A stretch of DNA of 64,000 nucleotides from Amyelois transitella (lineage: Eukaryota > Arthropoda > Insecta > Lepidoptera > Pyralidae): contig NC_083522.1 of the NCBI RefSeq assembly GCF_032362555.1, positions 2,582,001 to 2,646,000 on the forward strand, given 5' to 3'. Below, piece by piece: positions 45,201-56,400 of the stretch; within the stretch, counting starts at the first letter, position 1, and the number at the start of each line of letters is the position of its first letter. The position numbers and the translations under genes were made by a program. The notes below the pieces were generated by a model. It was not told where the DNA came from. It was given only the letters and a program-made list of their open reading frames with translations, and searched no databases.

Positions 45201-48200
45201 AAATAAAGCGCTGTGCTGGCCGAAAATTATAAAAAAAAAACATGATTAATCTTGTAAGAAGTTTGTAAGAAACAAGAAGTGTCTATGGAGTTAAAATAGG
45301 GTGTGCTCTTAGAGAAAGCAAACGCGCCCAAATTTAACTTGATCTAACTATTTATTATTTATTTATTAACTTCAACTTTATGTACGTAAAATGTCTTAAT
45401 GCGAAGTCGAACCTTTGCACCAAACTGAGATATATAAATATATTATCTCTGTAGATATGAGATATGTATCATCCGATATTATCTATGTAGCATGTGCAAA
45501 CCTGAGAGCACGGCACTCATCCCATGATTCGGTTAGTATAACAGGAAGGTTGACAGAGCCATGAGTGGTGGAGGGTATTAAGAAGTGCCCTAGATGTAAT
45601 TAAGGATGATCTTATCGAATATAATTCATGGACTTTACTAGCCTGAAAACGGTATAGTTTTAGTGTAAAAAATAACTATTCAACAGATTAACACTTTCAG
45701 TTGAATAAGCGGAAGAGGAATTAACTATGGAATTTCGTAATTGCTAAAAGGTAAATAAATATGATGCAATAACTTTGTTATATGTATATAATTTAGAAAC
45801 TTACTGTAATATTTGTTACAATGTACTAACGGAGACTGTAAACATCGAACTATTTTGATGATTGGTTGCATACACAATTCAAACTAATTTAGACCTTATA
45901 TCTGAAACCTAAAGACCCAGATTATGTTACCACGATGCTTGACAGGAAGCTGTTCCAATGACGTAAATGCTGCAATGAATTCCATAAGTTTATTACTATT
46001 CAGTATTTGCAATGTTGCGACGATATTAGGAATACTTACTTGTACCATGGACATGGGCAACTTAGTCAATTTCGTTAATGTCACTTTTTCCATGACACTA
46101 CTGGGACGAAATTGTCCCATTCATACTCGTTTCAACATGGTTCATTTTAATGGGGTTAGAGAGATAGATATCTAATAGACAATAGATTAGTATATCACTT
46201 TAAAACAATTTATTTACCATCATAACATGGTGTATTGATCAAAACTTTTTTTTAATATACCTACCTAACAGCGTTCCTTTTACATATTTTTTTTTTTTCT
46301 TTCATTGGTTACAGCTACGCCATATTTGGATCGCCAGATGCCAAGAAAATTTTCTAAGTGAGTATCTAAAATCCCTTGCTTTTATTTTATTATCAAACAT
46401 CTTAACGACATTATTTAATTCTACTGATCTGAACTAACTTATTAAAATCGTCAATTTTATAATCAACCAATTAAACCCAAAATAATGTTATACCTCTCAA
46501 CGAAAAGGCCTTTAAAATCGAACCTTTTATCGACTGCTATGAAGCCCAACATAAAGACAGACCAGTGAAACTTATAACAGCGCTCGTTTTCACCAAGAGT
46601 TTGAACAGAAAAGAGACATAAAGTTTGGTATAAACCTTCTTAGAGAGATGGCGTTAAAAATATAGAAAAAAAATGAAGTTACATGGGAGAGTTATTATTA
46701 ATGAATGAGATGACTTTCCAGGTGAAGCTACTTTATTCACCAGTCCACCTGAAATTAAAGTGTGCAGACGTGAAGATGGAGTATCATTCAAATTGTCATC
46801 AACGGACGATGAATGGAGACTTGTAGTCCAGGTGCCTAATGAAGATACTGTCACTGATGTGGTGAGTATACATAGGTTAGACAGAACCTCAACAAAAAAT
46901 TTTAATGTGGGCTTGTAAAAATTATTTAGTAAAATTAATGAGTCGTTTTTGGCTCGAAAGAAGTACATACGTTGTTGCTAGGAATAATTGGCCCTACTCT
47001 GTTTCTATTTTACTGCTTTAATATTATTTATTTTGTACATAATATTGTTTTACATTTATATTACTTATTTACTGTTGCATTGCGTATTGTTGTCTTAAAT
47101 ATGCGACTCCATTCTCATAAGTACTCATGTAGTAATATTTGTAACAGTAAGCGGGTACTGAGTTTGCAAATCGATGTTAATTTTACTGTAACCACTTTTA
47201 CTTTTACTTCTGTTTGCATTTTTGCATCATAACTGGCGTTAATTACCCACATTGTAGATATAAAAAATTATGCAAGTACCATAATAATGAGATTATTCAC
47301 TTTTGGTTCAATTCCGGATCTGATAGTCGCAATATTAGGTGAAGACTCAGGGCTCTATATTCCGTCATTTACCGTTTATATATTCATGATTTTTGTTACC
47401 TAATATACGTTCTTTATCTATTTCCATAGAATGCGAATTCCATAGAATCCATGCAATGAGATTGAATGATAACGGTAATACCCTTACTACCCTTCAAAAA
47501 TACTCTACTTCCTACATTTCTAGTTAATTGAAATCATATCCAGATTTTTGTGCTTGAAATGTCGATAAGCATATTGCTTATTTTTTTAAATGGATAATAA
47601 TTATCATTTCATTGTAGATTAACTATAACGTTATGAAGAGCGATGATGATTACGGCACAATAAGCGCCTTACCCGAAGCTAACTACACCATTTGGACCAC
47701 GACCCTGAACAGTGAAGGCAAGCATTCCCTCTGGCTCCGGGGTCCTCATGTTGAACCCTGGAGAGTAACTGATGAGCTATATGATATCAATGTGCACCTG
47801 CAGTATGAGAATAAAGAAAAATCTACGGTCCGAGCTTTGTTCGAATGGGATAGTGATGATGGTAAGTTTCCGTTTTTCCGTAGTATTAATTCATACGGAT
47901 CATTTTAAACAGAATAGACAATCAATAATTTTCGATTTCTGAGAATATTATAACGTAACACATGTCTGTCTAAAACTTAATGATAATTATATATGCGTAG
48001 ATACAAGCTAATGGTAAATAAGAAAGAAGTAAACTACTACCGATCTGTTTGTTACAGCCACCTGCGCTTGCTTTAATGTCATGTCTTCATGTGAAAACAC
48101 GAAAATTTCAGAAGACATCATATGGGTAAGTTCTTTTCAAAATTTGCGTTTTACTATACCAATCGAAATTTTAACTATAACATCTTTAAGTACTAGTTAA

Positions 48201-51200
48201 ACATTCGTCACTCTTCGTCCCACTTAAAGTTAGAAGAATGAAAGGATTATTCAAAGCAAGAAGAAATTTTAAAGCTTGTATCCTCCCAATAAGAAAAAAC
48301 ACGTATTTCAAAATGGGAGATGCTCATTAAATTGGAAATTGGTGATGCAGGTGTAATTTATTTTTCAGCCAAATGAAACCAATAACAATTCTACCTGGGA
48401 AGTAAGAGATCTGCCTACAGACTCATCTTGTGTAATTCGTGTGTCGGGCCCTCGTGGAGCCACCTACAAACATTACCGCACTAAAGTCCAGGAAATTCCC
48501 GCCCGCATAAGTAAGTAATAAATATAATAAGTAAGTAAGTAATAATAATAATAATATTGTGTACACTTTTAACATGTTTCAGTCTCAAACTGTTATTTCT
48601 TAAAAGATTAGGTAGGTCGTAAATTGACATTATATATTATATAAGTATGTTTAAGCCATTTTCTGTAAGGAAAACATGTTTCAATTCAAGCGTAGATTTA
48701 ATTCTAAACATAAACACAAAAAATGTTTACTAATTGATTGATATGACTTACAATTTTACAGAACCAAGCAGTTATTTGGTAGCTAATCAAGCGACGAATG
48801 ACCGAAATCCAAACAAAGCAAATGAAGACGTGATCAAATCAAATAAACCAAATATAACAGACGAACTTTCTGAAGACCAAAATTATATTAAACCTACTGA
48901 GGCTCCTGGGGTTAATTTGGATGATAGAAAGCCACATAACGTGACGATAATAGCTAACGATTCTACAGATGGTTGGGATGTAATAGTAGGCTGGGTGAGA
49001 CCAAAATGTTCTCCTGATAAATATAACGTTACACTTGTAGGAAATCACATTCGACGTAGTGTACTGGTGCCAGGGGTAAGTTCATTAGCTTAGATTTAGT
49101 ATAAGTTCACGAAGAAAGTGATGGATGTGGATGAAGCGAAAGCAGTTTGCAAGGATCGTGGCCAGTGAAAAGATGAAGTATCTGCCTACAACAACGGCAA
49201 AATCCTGATTTAATTTTAATTAAGTTCATTACTGTTATGGTGATTTTAAAAACAGACAAAATGCAAATAACGAACGTGCAGCTTAATAAAAGTAGCAGAC
49301 CAAAAGCCATTAAAGCTGATACTATGTGTTTGATATATAAGTGTGTACCTAACTAAGAACACGCAGCTGAAAGTGTGATGAAGCAGAACACAATGTTGTG
49401 TAATGAAAGTATGATTATTATAGTGAGTGAATGGTTGTACTCGGTTAAAATGTTTGTACAACAGAAATTTGAACTTAGTATTTTCAGTGGTATGAATGTA
49501 GAATTGTTTTGTCTATCCAATTTCATAACATTTTGCTATTTTCGGTACTACATAGTTCGATTTTATGAATTTCTACTTCGTTCTTTTTATTTTTAAATCT
49601 TACTTTATTTAATTTTTTTTTTTGCTCCAATATTCAGAATGGACTAAGCCTGTTTTTTATTATTTTACAGAACGATACTAAAGCGGTAATCAAAAATGTA
49701 AGGGATGAGGGTTTTTATTACGTTATTATTGATGCTGTCCACGGCAAAAATATCACTCGTACGAGTAGGAACGCTGTTTTCCCAGGTGAGATTTCCTTCA
49801 TACAAAGTTAAAGTCGCTCTATTTTTGTAACCTTTAAAGAGGTGTAGATTGTGTTTTAACTGTGTGAAAACCAAATATTTAATTAATTGTTTAAAATTTA
49901 ATTAGTTCTCATTTCAATCAAAGGTTTTCCATAGTTTCTCAGCCGGTTAACGTGAAAGGCTAGGTCAGCAAAGATATTATTTTCCCATTTCCCACTAAAA
50001 GCGAAGCACTACCGATGGTTTGAAGCATGCCTCTAATTCCCTTGGATATTTCTTCCTCTCGGGTGCAATACTTGTCTCTACATATTAGGAAAACATAATA
50101 TTATAAAGCTGGAGAGTTTGTTTGTTTGCGCTAATCTCAGGAACTACTGGTTCGAATTTGAATTGAAATATATACAGAAAAGCTAATATAAATAGGCACG
50201 ACTATAAAAAAAACATCAAATCCCATCAGCCAAGATCCCTTTTAGATATCACAAGATTTCCATATTCAGTATTTCATGATTTTCATGACTGTCTGACACA
50301 AAAATACATTATTATTCAAAAAATATACATGAATGGTTGGACAGGGCTGAGGGGCAAAAACGCCATGAATAATTCTCCTTTTTTTTGTACCGTGCAGGAA
50401 TAATTCACGAACTAACTTATCCCATGTCTCGTTTTTATGAGCTGTCTTGAACTTTACCTTGAAGTTGACTCCGGCTCATGCAAACTCTTAAAATTTCTGA
50501 TAAATGTCTATAGAAATCTGAATCGGATTACCTATTATTATTCAAATTTTAAAAAATATTTTCCGGAAAGTGAAAATTTGGAGATAATTCGAAAACGATG
50601 ATAAAGAATTCCTTTGGGTTGAGCTCTACCCCTGAGAGCTATAAGGACGACCAGATTTATTTCCGTACCAACAAATTCATAATAGAATAAAACAGGTTTA
50701 AATACGCTTTATATAGTTATTGTATACCTTTTATCGAAAATTATACTGCGTTTAACCACAATCTGCCTGATGATAAGCAAGATGAGATCTTAGTTGCTGC
50801 AACTGATCTTTCTATTTATATTTTTGTAGAAAAATCCCATTTGGCCGGGTTGGTAACAAGTATAGCCGTGCTTGCAGCGATTATTCTGCTCGTGGGGGGG
50901 TTCATGTGCCTGAAGAAACGCCGAGCTGACAAACAGAAGCGGTCCTATATCCTGGTACGTCCTCTTCATTTTGTTGACAAAAAGTAATTTTCGCCGCAAA
51001 GTTATGCTACTGCAAGCATGACAAAACTTTGATTTATTATCGACTACGGTTTTCATAACATACATACTTACATATGGTCACGTCTAAGTCCCTTGCAGGT
51101 TAGACAGAGCCAACATCTAGAAAAGATTGAAAGGCGGAACGTGTCAGCTATATGGTTTTATGATGGACTTGAAATTCAAACAGTGACAGGTTGCTAGCTT

Positions 51201-54200
51201 ATCGCCTACAAGATCTCAATTTTATAAGCCTATCCCTTAGTCGCCTTTTACGACATCCGTGAGAAATATATGGGCGACATCCATGACAAATATATGGATT
51301 GGTCCTGAACTTAAAGTCACATAAATCATACTCAGAAACTCCGCATTATTACAGGATTTAGACGAGAAGCCGTCCAAAGACGCGTTGGAGACGTTCGACG
51401 TGGAATGTTCTCGAAGCGAGGAGTACTGGGAGGTGGGGTCGCGGCGCCTGCTGCTGCACGAGGTGGTGGGGGAGGGCGCCTTCGGGGTGGTGCGCCGCGG
51501 GACGCTCGGGGGCGAGGAGGTGGCCGTCAAGATGCTCAAAGGTAAGGTAGTACTTCAGTTTTGCATCTTTAAAATCTTTTGTTCTTCGCAGTTACTTATA
51601 ATCTTTGGCAGACATATAAGCTACCTCATTTTTACCAGATTATCTTCCTCGTGGACAATGTTCGAATGCATTTAACAAATAAACAATTTCAAATTTGAAT
51701 TGTCAGTTAGATTGCAACCGGGAAAAACCAGGAAGTTTATGAAAATAATTTAATTGACTGGTTTTGACGTTCATACATATAGTCACGTATTTGCGGAGTA
51801 GACAGAGCCAATAGACATGAAAAGATTGAAAGGCCACGTTTAACTGTACTATCGCCTTTAATGATGGGATTGAGATGCAAATGGTTGCTAGCCTATCGCT
51901 TTTCCCTTAGTCGCCCTTTACGATATCCATGGAAGTGTCCGTATAAGTATATAAGATCATCAATCAGGGATTGTTAATCACAGCTCAAGCATCATACTTT
52001 TAAATGTGTTAGTCATTTGATATCTTTGGTAAATGTTGTGTATACCTGTTATTTGTGTTTACTTTGGGACTTATATTTGTGTATCTTTGTTAAGAATGTA
52101 ATAAGTAAATACTGTTGGTGTACCCTAATAAATAAATAAATAAATAAATCAATCAATCATCAACAAAACGTTGCCACCACCAGACTTCCCGACGCTGGAC
52201 GAGATCCGTTCATTCCACGCGGAGATCGAGCTGATGCGGCTGATGAAGACGGTGGGGAGGCACGCGCACGTGCTCGCGCTGGTGGAGTGCTGCGCCGGCC
52301 GCCGCCCGCTCATACTCACGGAGTACTGCAGCGGCGGAGACCTGCTCAGCTACCTCAGGTACTGTAACTGCTGTAGCCTGACTTTGCTGACACAGTGAAG
52401 CTTTCCCGCCGTTTCACGTCAAAATAAAAAGCGCAACAGCGATTGTTTATTAAATGTTGTTCCGCGTGCCATGATAGCTGGACTAGTTGATTGTACCTGT
52501 TAAAAGTTTTAAGGTCTGCTTCAGGTCTTGGTTAAGATATTCCAATCATATGCGAGAGGAACCTTTTGAGAAAACAAAAAAACCTTGAGAACCTTGAGAG
52601 AGTTTGATCATCAAACTGCCGGGTTTCTCTCGCATATCATCAAACTTTGATGAGTATTGATGCGGCTCCAACGTTGGAGCATGGACGCAACCGTACTATG
52701 TGTTATATTGTGAGCATGTTCCTCTGTAACTGGGTCAGGACGGGAGGCCTTACAGCACTCGTTCCTCTATAATTAGTTCCCCACTAATGCATTATGTTAA
52801 AAAAATTATGACACATTAGAATTGTTTGACACTTTGAGACTAAACAAAATCAATATAAAATCAATTTCAGATGCATCTGGGACGTGATGGTATCCAAACG
52901 GAAAGCGAAATATTACAACAACAACATAGAATCGTGCGAGTACAGAAACGACCTGTTCAAGTGTAAATTCGAGAGGCACCAGTCCAAACTTGTGGTCAAC
53001 AAACTGTATGACCTGCAGGGGATCTGCGATACTGAGCTAACATCTAGAGATTTACTGTCCTTCTGCCGTCAGATAGCTATGGGCATGGACTTCTTAGCGT
53101 CCAATAAAGTTGTCCATAGAGATTTGGCCGCGAGAAACATATTAGTAGCAAGGGACAGGACTTTGAAGATAGCAGATTTCGGACTGTCGAGAGACGTGTA
53201 CGAGGAGAACCAGTACAAGCAGAAGGGAAATGGAAAGATGCCCGTGAAGTGGATGGCGTTGGAGTCTCTAGAAAGGAAGATATACACCACTAAGAGCGAT
53301 ATGTGAGTCATAGCAGATTATTTTCTCAGGAGATGGTTCTCCTTCATAAATGGTTGAAATATTTTAAAGTTGCCTGTTATTAACTTGCTGATATTTGCCA
53401 CACACGATCGATTCTGTTCATGCTGAAAAATGGCAAAGATATTATAGTCATTTGCTGCCAGATACCACCTTGGATTTTTTTGTGCATAACTTGAGAGCTT
53501 TTTTGTTCTAAAGTCGCTTCCTAAATATCCATAAAATTGATTTCCCGCAACGGGACGGTAAAATAACGTAAAGAGATCTAAAGAATACCTTCAATCCAGA
53601 TGGTCGTTCGGCGTGGTGGTGTGGGAGATCGTGACTGTGGGCGGCTCCCCGTACCCCGACGTACCACCAGCGAGGCTGCTGCGGTTCCTGCGCGAAGGGT
53701 ACAGGATGCAGAGGCCTAACAACTGCAGCAGAGAACTGTGAGTATACTTTTCGTGGCGTAATAGCTGTTTACAATTCATTTCTCTCTATAGACTCTGTAT
53801 CATCAGTTTTGTTGTCAGGTACGAGTTAAGCCCATTAACAGGTTACCTTTTCCCCCTATAGATTCCTTATCAAGTGTTTTGCTGTCAGGTACGAGTAAAG
53901 CCCATTAACAGGTTGCCTTTTCCCCCTATAGATTCGTTATCATGTGTTTTGTTGTCAGTTACGAGGTAAGCCCATTAACAGGTCCCCTTTCCCCCTATAG
54001 ATTCCTTATCATGTGTTTTGCTGTCAGGTACGAGTTAAGCCCATTAACAGGTTCACCTTTTCCCCCTATAGCCTCCTCATCATCAGTTCTGTCAACAGGT
54101 ACGAGCTAATGTTATCGTGCTGGCACGTGCAGCCGGGCGCGCGGCCGTCCTTCGGCGAGCTGCACCGGCGGCTGGACGCGCTGCTCAACTCCGTGTGCGC

Positions 54201-55638
54201 GCAGGACTACCTCAGCCTGGAGATGAACGAGGACCGGCCTGTGGCGGCTCGCAGCAGATACGTCAGGATGATCAAGTGAGTTATGGAGATCTATTTTCAC
54301 GACGAGAGTGGCTGCCTGTAGAAACACGACTAGCCAGAAGAAAGAAAAGCTTAAGTGAGTTGTGATAAGCAGATACCCCTAGGGGAATAAGGCAGACCCT
54401 ATCGTTATCAAAGTTGGAGCCGCTGCTCTACTCTCTGTGGGCTCAGGACTACCTACCTACCTACGATGAACAAGGACCGGCCCGTGGCAGCTCGCAGCAG
54501 ATACGTCAGGATGATCAAGTGAGTTATGGAGATCTATTTCCACTGGGGAAAACAGACAGGTCGGACAAGAGTCGCTTCGTAGCCAGAAGTGTGTTGTCAT
54601 AAGCAGATACCCCTGGTGGAATAAGGCAGACCCTATCGTTATCAAAGTTAAACCCGCTGCTCTAATCTCTGTGGGCTCAGGACTACCTCAGCCTGGAGAT
54701 GAGCGAGGACCGGCCTGTGGCAGCTCGCAGCAGATACGTCAGGATGATCAAGTGAGTTATGGAGATCTATTTCCACAACGAGAGTGGCTGCCTGTAGAAA
54801 CCAGACTAGCCAGAAGAAAGAAAAGATTAAAGTGAGTTGTGATAAATAATAATTATAAACTTGGGATTCGATGGGCTAGCAACCTGTCACTATTTGAATC
54901 TCAATTCTATCACTTAGCCAAACAGCTGAGTGTGGCCTATCAATATTTTCAAGACTGGTGGCTCTGTCTATAGATATATAGTCTGGGATATAGACGATAC
55001 CCCTGGCGGAATAAGGCAGACCCTATCGTTATCAAGTTGGACGCGCTGCTTCACTTCTGTGGGCTCAGGACTACCTACCTCAGCCTGGGGATGAACGAGG
55101 ACCGGCCTGTGGAAGCTCACAATAGTTAAGTCAGAATATTTAAGTCAGGATGATCAAGTGTATCTTGATGACCAAATATCGCTGTTAGCAATTGGATTGC
55201 TGGAAGATGGATTCAGTACATTTGTAGTCATTTTTTCCATTGGTCTGACTCACCCTATAGATGGTCCTGAATGAATAGATGGTCCTCCAATTTTTTTTCT
55301 AATTCTCCAAACCAAAACAACAGGGGTCGTCTATTTATAAATAATACTGGTATTAAACACGCATGTAACGTTGTTCCTCACCAATATACCTTTATTTTGT
55401 CTCGGACGTATCAAATCATGTTACTAAGATCCGTGGTCACTTACAAAATAGTATAATGCAACGCGAAAGTTCAAAATCAGTTACCATGACATGATTTAGG
55501 TACCATTTCTGCTCCTGTTCTAGAGAGAAGCTGGGTTGGTCTCGCAACGACAGCTACTTCCGCGACTGCCGGCTGTTCCCCGCACACAACCACTACTCGT
55601 CGCCGCCCGTGGCTCTGCCCGCCTTGCAGCCTGCCTGA
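42203..55638 (+). CDS. torso: Receptor tyrosine kinase Torso (PTTH receptor), complete, 15 exons
   Basis: Exons are 42203-42391, 46315-46357, 46722-46861, 47618-47861, 48058-48125, 48369-48510, 48762-49075, 49671-49785, 50830-50954, 51355-51541, 52184-52358, 52871-53302, 53600-53737, 54099-54275 and 55524-55638. All phases agree: 2,604 nt, 867 residues. Exon 1 (signal peptide [12 protein letters not shown]) joins by phase only and is the weakest part. The ectodomain has a [13 protein letters not shown] block and fibronectin III-like segments, with many N-glycosylation sites. The transmembrane helix is about 423-447. The kinase shows GEGAFG (499-504), K519, a ~50-residue insert (585-637), HRDLAARN (663-670), DFG (683-685), a YEENQY activation loop and [12 protein letters not shown]. 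Fly Torso matches in the ectodomain (ICRTE block) and the kinase. In Lepidoptera, Torso on prothoracic gland cells binds PTTH and drives Ras/ERK signalling and ecdysone synthesis. An FGFR-like kinase is the main alternative. Confidence 0.88.
42392..46314. other. Long first intron of torso (proposed)
   Basis: AT-rich. Two unresolved open stretches lie inside. One is 42497-42643, preceded by an excellent T-rich acceptor, but its frame does not fit the exon before it. The other is 45896-46175, open on both strands, with no family recognised. I see no other clear exon. Confidence 0.4.
49115..49200 (+). repeat. Dispersed repeat fragment in torso intron 7
   Basis: It contains gatgtggatgaagcgaaagc, tgcaaggatcgtggcc and agtatctgcctac. 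This parallels 25830-25935 and 31255-31325. Confidence 0.5.
50090..50260 (+). repeat. RTE-like short repeat in torso intron 8
   Basis: It begins ataatattataaagctggag and continues aactactggttcgaatttg, the same opening pattern as 22410 and 36348. Confidence 0.45.
51066..51305 (+). repeat. Family A dispersed repeat
   Basis: A forward copy from ggtcacgtctaagtccctt to the gacatccatgacaaatatat part. The gacatcc...aaatatatgg stretch is duplicated. It lies in torso intron 9, about 50 bases before exon 10. Confidence 0.75.
51775..51945 (+). repeat. Family A dispersed repeat, truncated
   Basis: A forward copy (agtcacgtatttgcggagta, ggttgctagcctatcgc, acgatatccatgg) lacking the terminal gccgggaaccac part. 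Confidence 0.7.
51960..52160 (+). repeat. LINE-like 3' tail ending in (AAAT)n
   Basis: A T/G-rich stretch with ataagtaaatactgttggtg ends in a run of aaat units at about 52125-52150. It stops only about 25 bases before torso exon 11, so the transposon tail supplies most of the sequence upstream of that acceptor. Confidence 0.5.
52402..52450 (+). repeat. Foldback-family core fragment
   Basis: It contains cccgccgtttcacgtcaaaa then aaaagcgcaacagcgatt, matching the core seen at 37195-37283 and 59651-59735. It lies in torso intron 11. Confidence 0.5.
53782..54105 (+). repeat. ~70 bp tandem array of splice-acceptor copies before torso exon 14
   Basis: Four imperfect units have acceptor-like positions at about 53819, 53889, 53959 and 54029, followed by the true acceptor before 54099. 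Each unit has a pyrimidine tract (ttttccccctatag), a cag and the exon-like gtacgag. The decoys continue with taagcccattaacag, giving a 23-base mini-exon flanked by splice-like dinucleotides. The true exon continues gctaatgttatcg. Unit 2 would put a stop in frame and a 23-base insertion would shift the frame, so use of the decoys would be damaging. Confidence 0.85.
54175..55165 (+). repeat. ~240 bp tandem duplication of the 3' part of torso exon 14 and its donor
   Basis: The functional unit (exon 14 from about 54175 plus intron start to ~54419) is followed by copies at about 54420-54654, 54655-55027 and 55028-55165. Copies keep gctcaggactacct, gaggaccggcctgtgg, agatacgtcaggatgatcaa and, in the first two, the donor gtgagttatggag. 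Copy 2 still encodes [20 protein letters not shown] and has a Family A element inserted in its intron-like half. Copy 3 is decayed (caatagttaagtcag) and has lost the donor. No copy retains an obvious acceptor, so these read as exon debris in intron 14. Confidence 0.85.
54852..54990 (-). repeat. Family A repeat inserted in a torso exon-duplicate
   Basis: A reverse copy (ttgggattcgatgggctagc to gggatatagacg) interrupts the second duplicate unit; the unit resumes with gatacccctggcggaataag. The insertion therefore happened after the duplication. Confidence 0.8.
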
Positions 55639-56400
55639 CCACTCCACCTTTACTTCTGTATTTCACTACATCAATCCAAAGTTCTTGAGGTATATGCGGG
55701 GTGTTAATTGGGAAAACAAACGTACCAATTAAGAAATTATCTAAAATTTAAATAGGTATTAGAAGTTTTGGTGGTTTTTAAAATATTTATAGATTTATAA
55801 TAAGTGTACAGCGACAGAGTGTTCAGATATTTTAATTTAGTCCCTTTTTCATTCCAACTTTACAGTACTCAAGAATTATTTCGAAATAAATGCATGTAAA
55901 ATCATTATCCCTTTACATGCACAATTCTTAATAAATGTGTAAAAAAAATAAAATTTAAAAACTTTTTTTAAAAATATGAATAATTATATTGGTTTCGGAT
56001 GTGGCCGAAGGGGATAGATTCAATAGTTTCATGGTTATATGTATGTTTTCAATAATTTTATTATACCTTCTTAAAGAAGTAGTTAAATTAAGTCTTAAAT
56101 AATTATGATTGCCTAATTTTTATACTTAATGGCTGTGTTCTGTATACAAATTAGGAAGGTAAGAATCTAGATCTGCCTGTAGTATTGTATAGAAATAGAT
56201 TAAGCAGAATTCAGTGAAATGTGATAGTAAGCTTAGATCTCACGTTAATTGATAAGTTAGCCTCTCTTTTAGTTAACTAGACTTAGGTAATTAACCCGCT
56301 CTGCTAAATAAGCCATTCATTAAAATCAGTTGTATCTATGTTTTATATATGTTTGATGTCATATTTATTTTATAGATTAAGTCTTGGATTTGCAATAAAA
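55639..56400 (+). other. 3' UTR of torso
   Basis: AT-rich, no repeats recognised. There are three AATAAA words: 55885-55890, 55930-55935 and 56394-56399. This leaves room for alternative 3' ends of about 250, 300 and 760 bases. Confidence 0.5.
56394..56399 (+). terminator. Distal poly(A) signal, torso
   Basis: AATAAA within ttgcaataaaacaaggc. It is the last such signal before a long stretch without plus-strand gene features. Confidence 0.45.
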
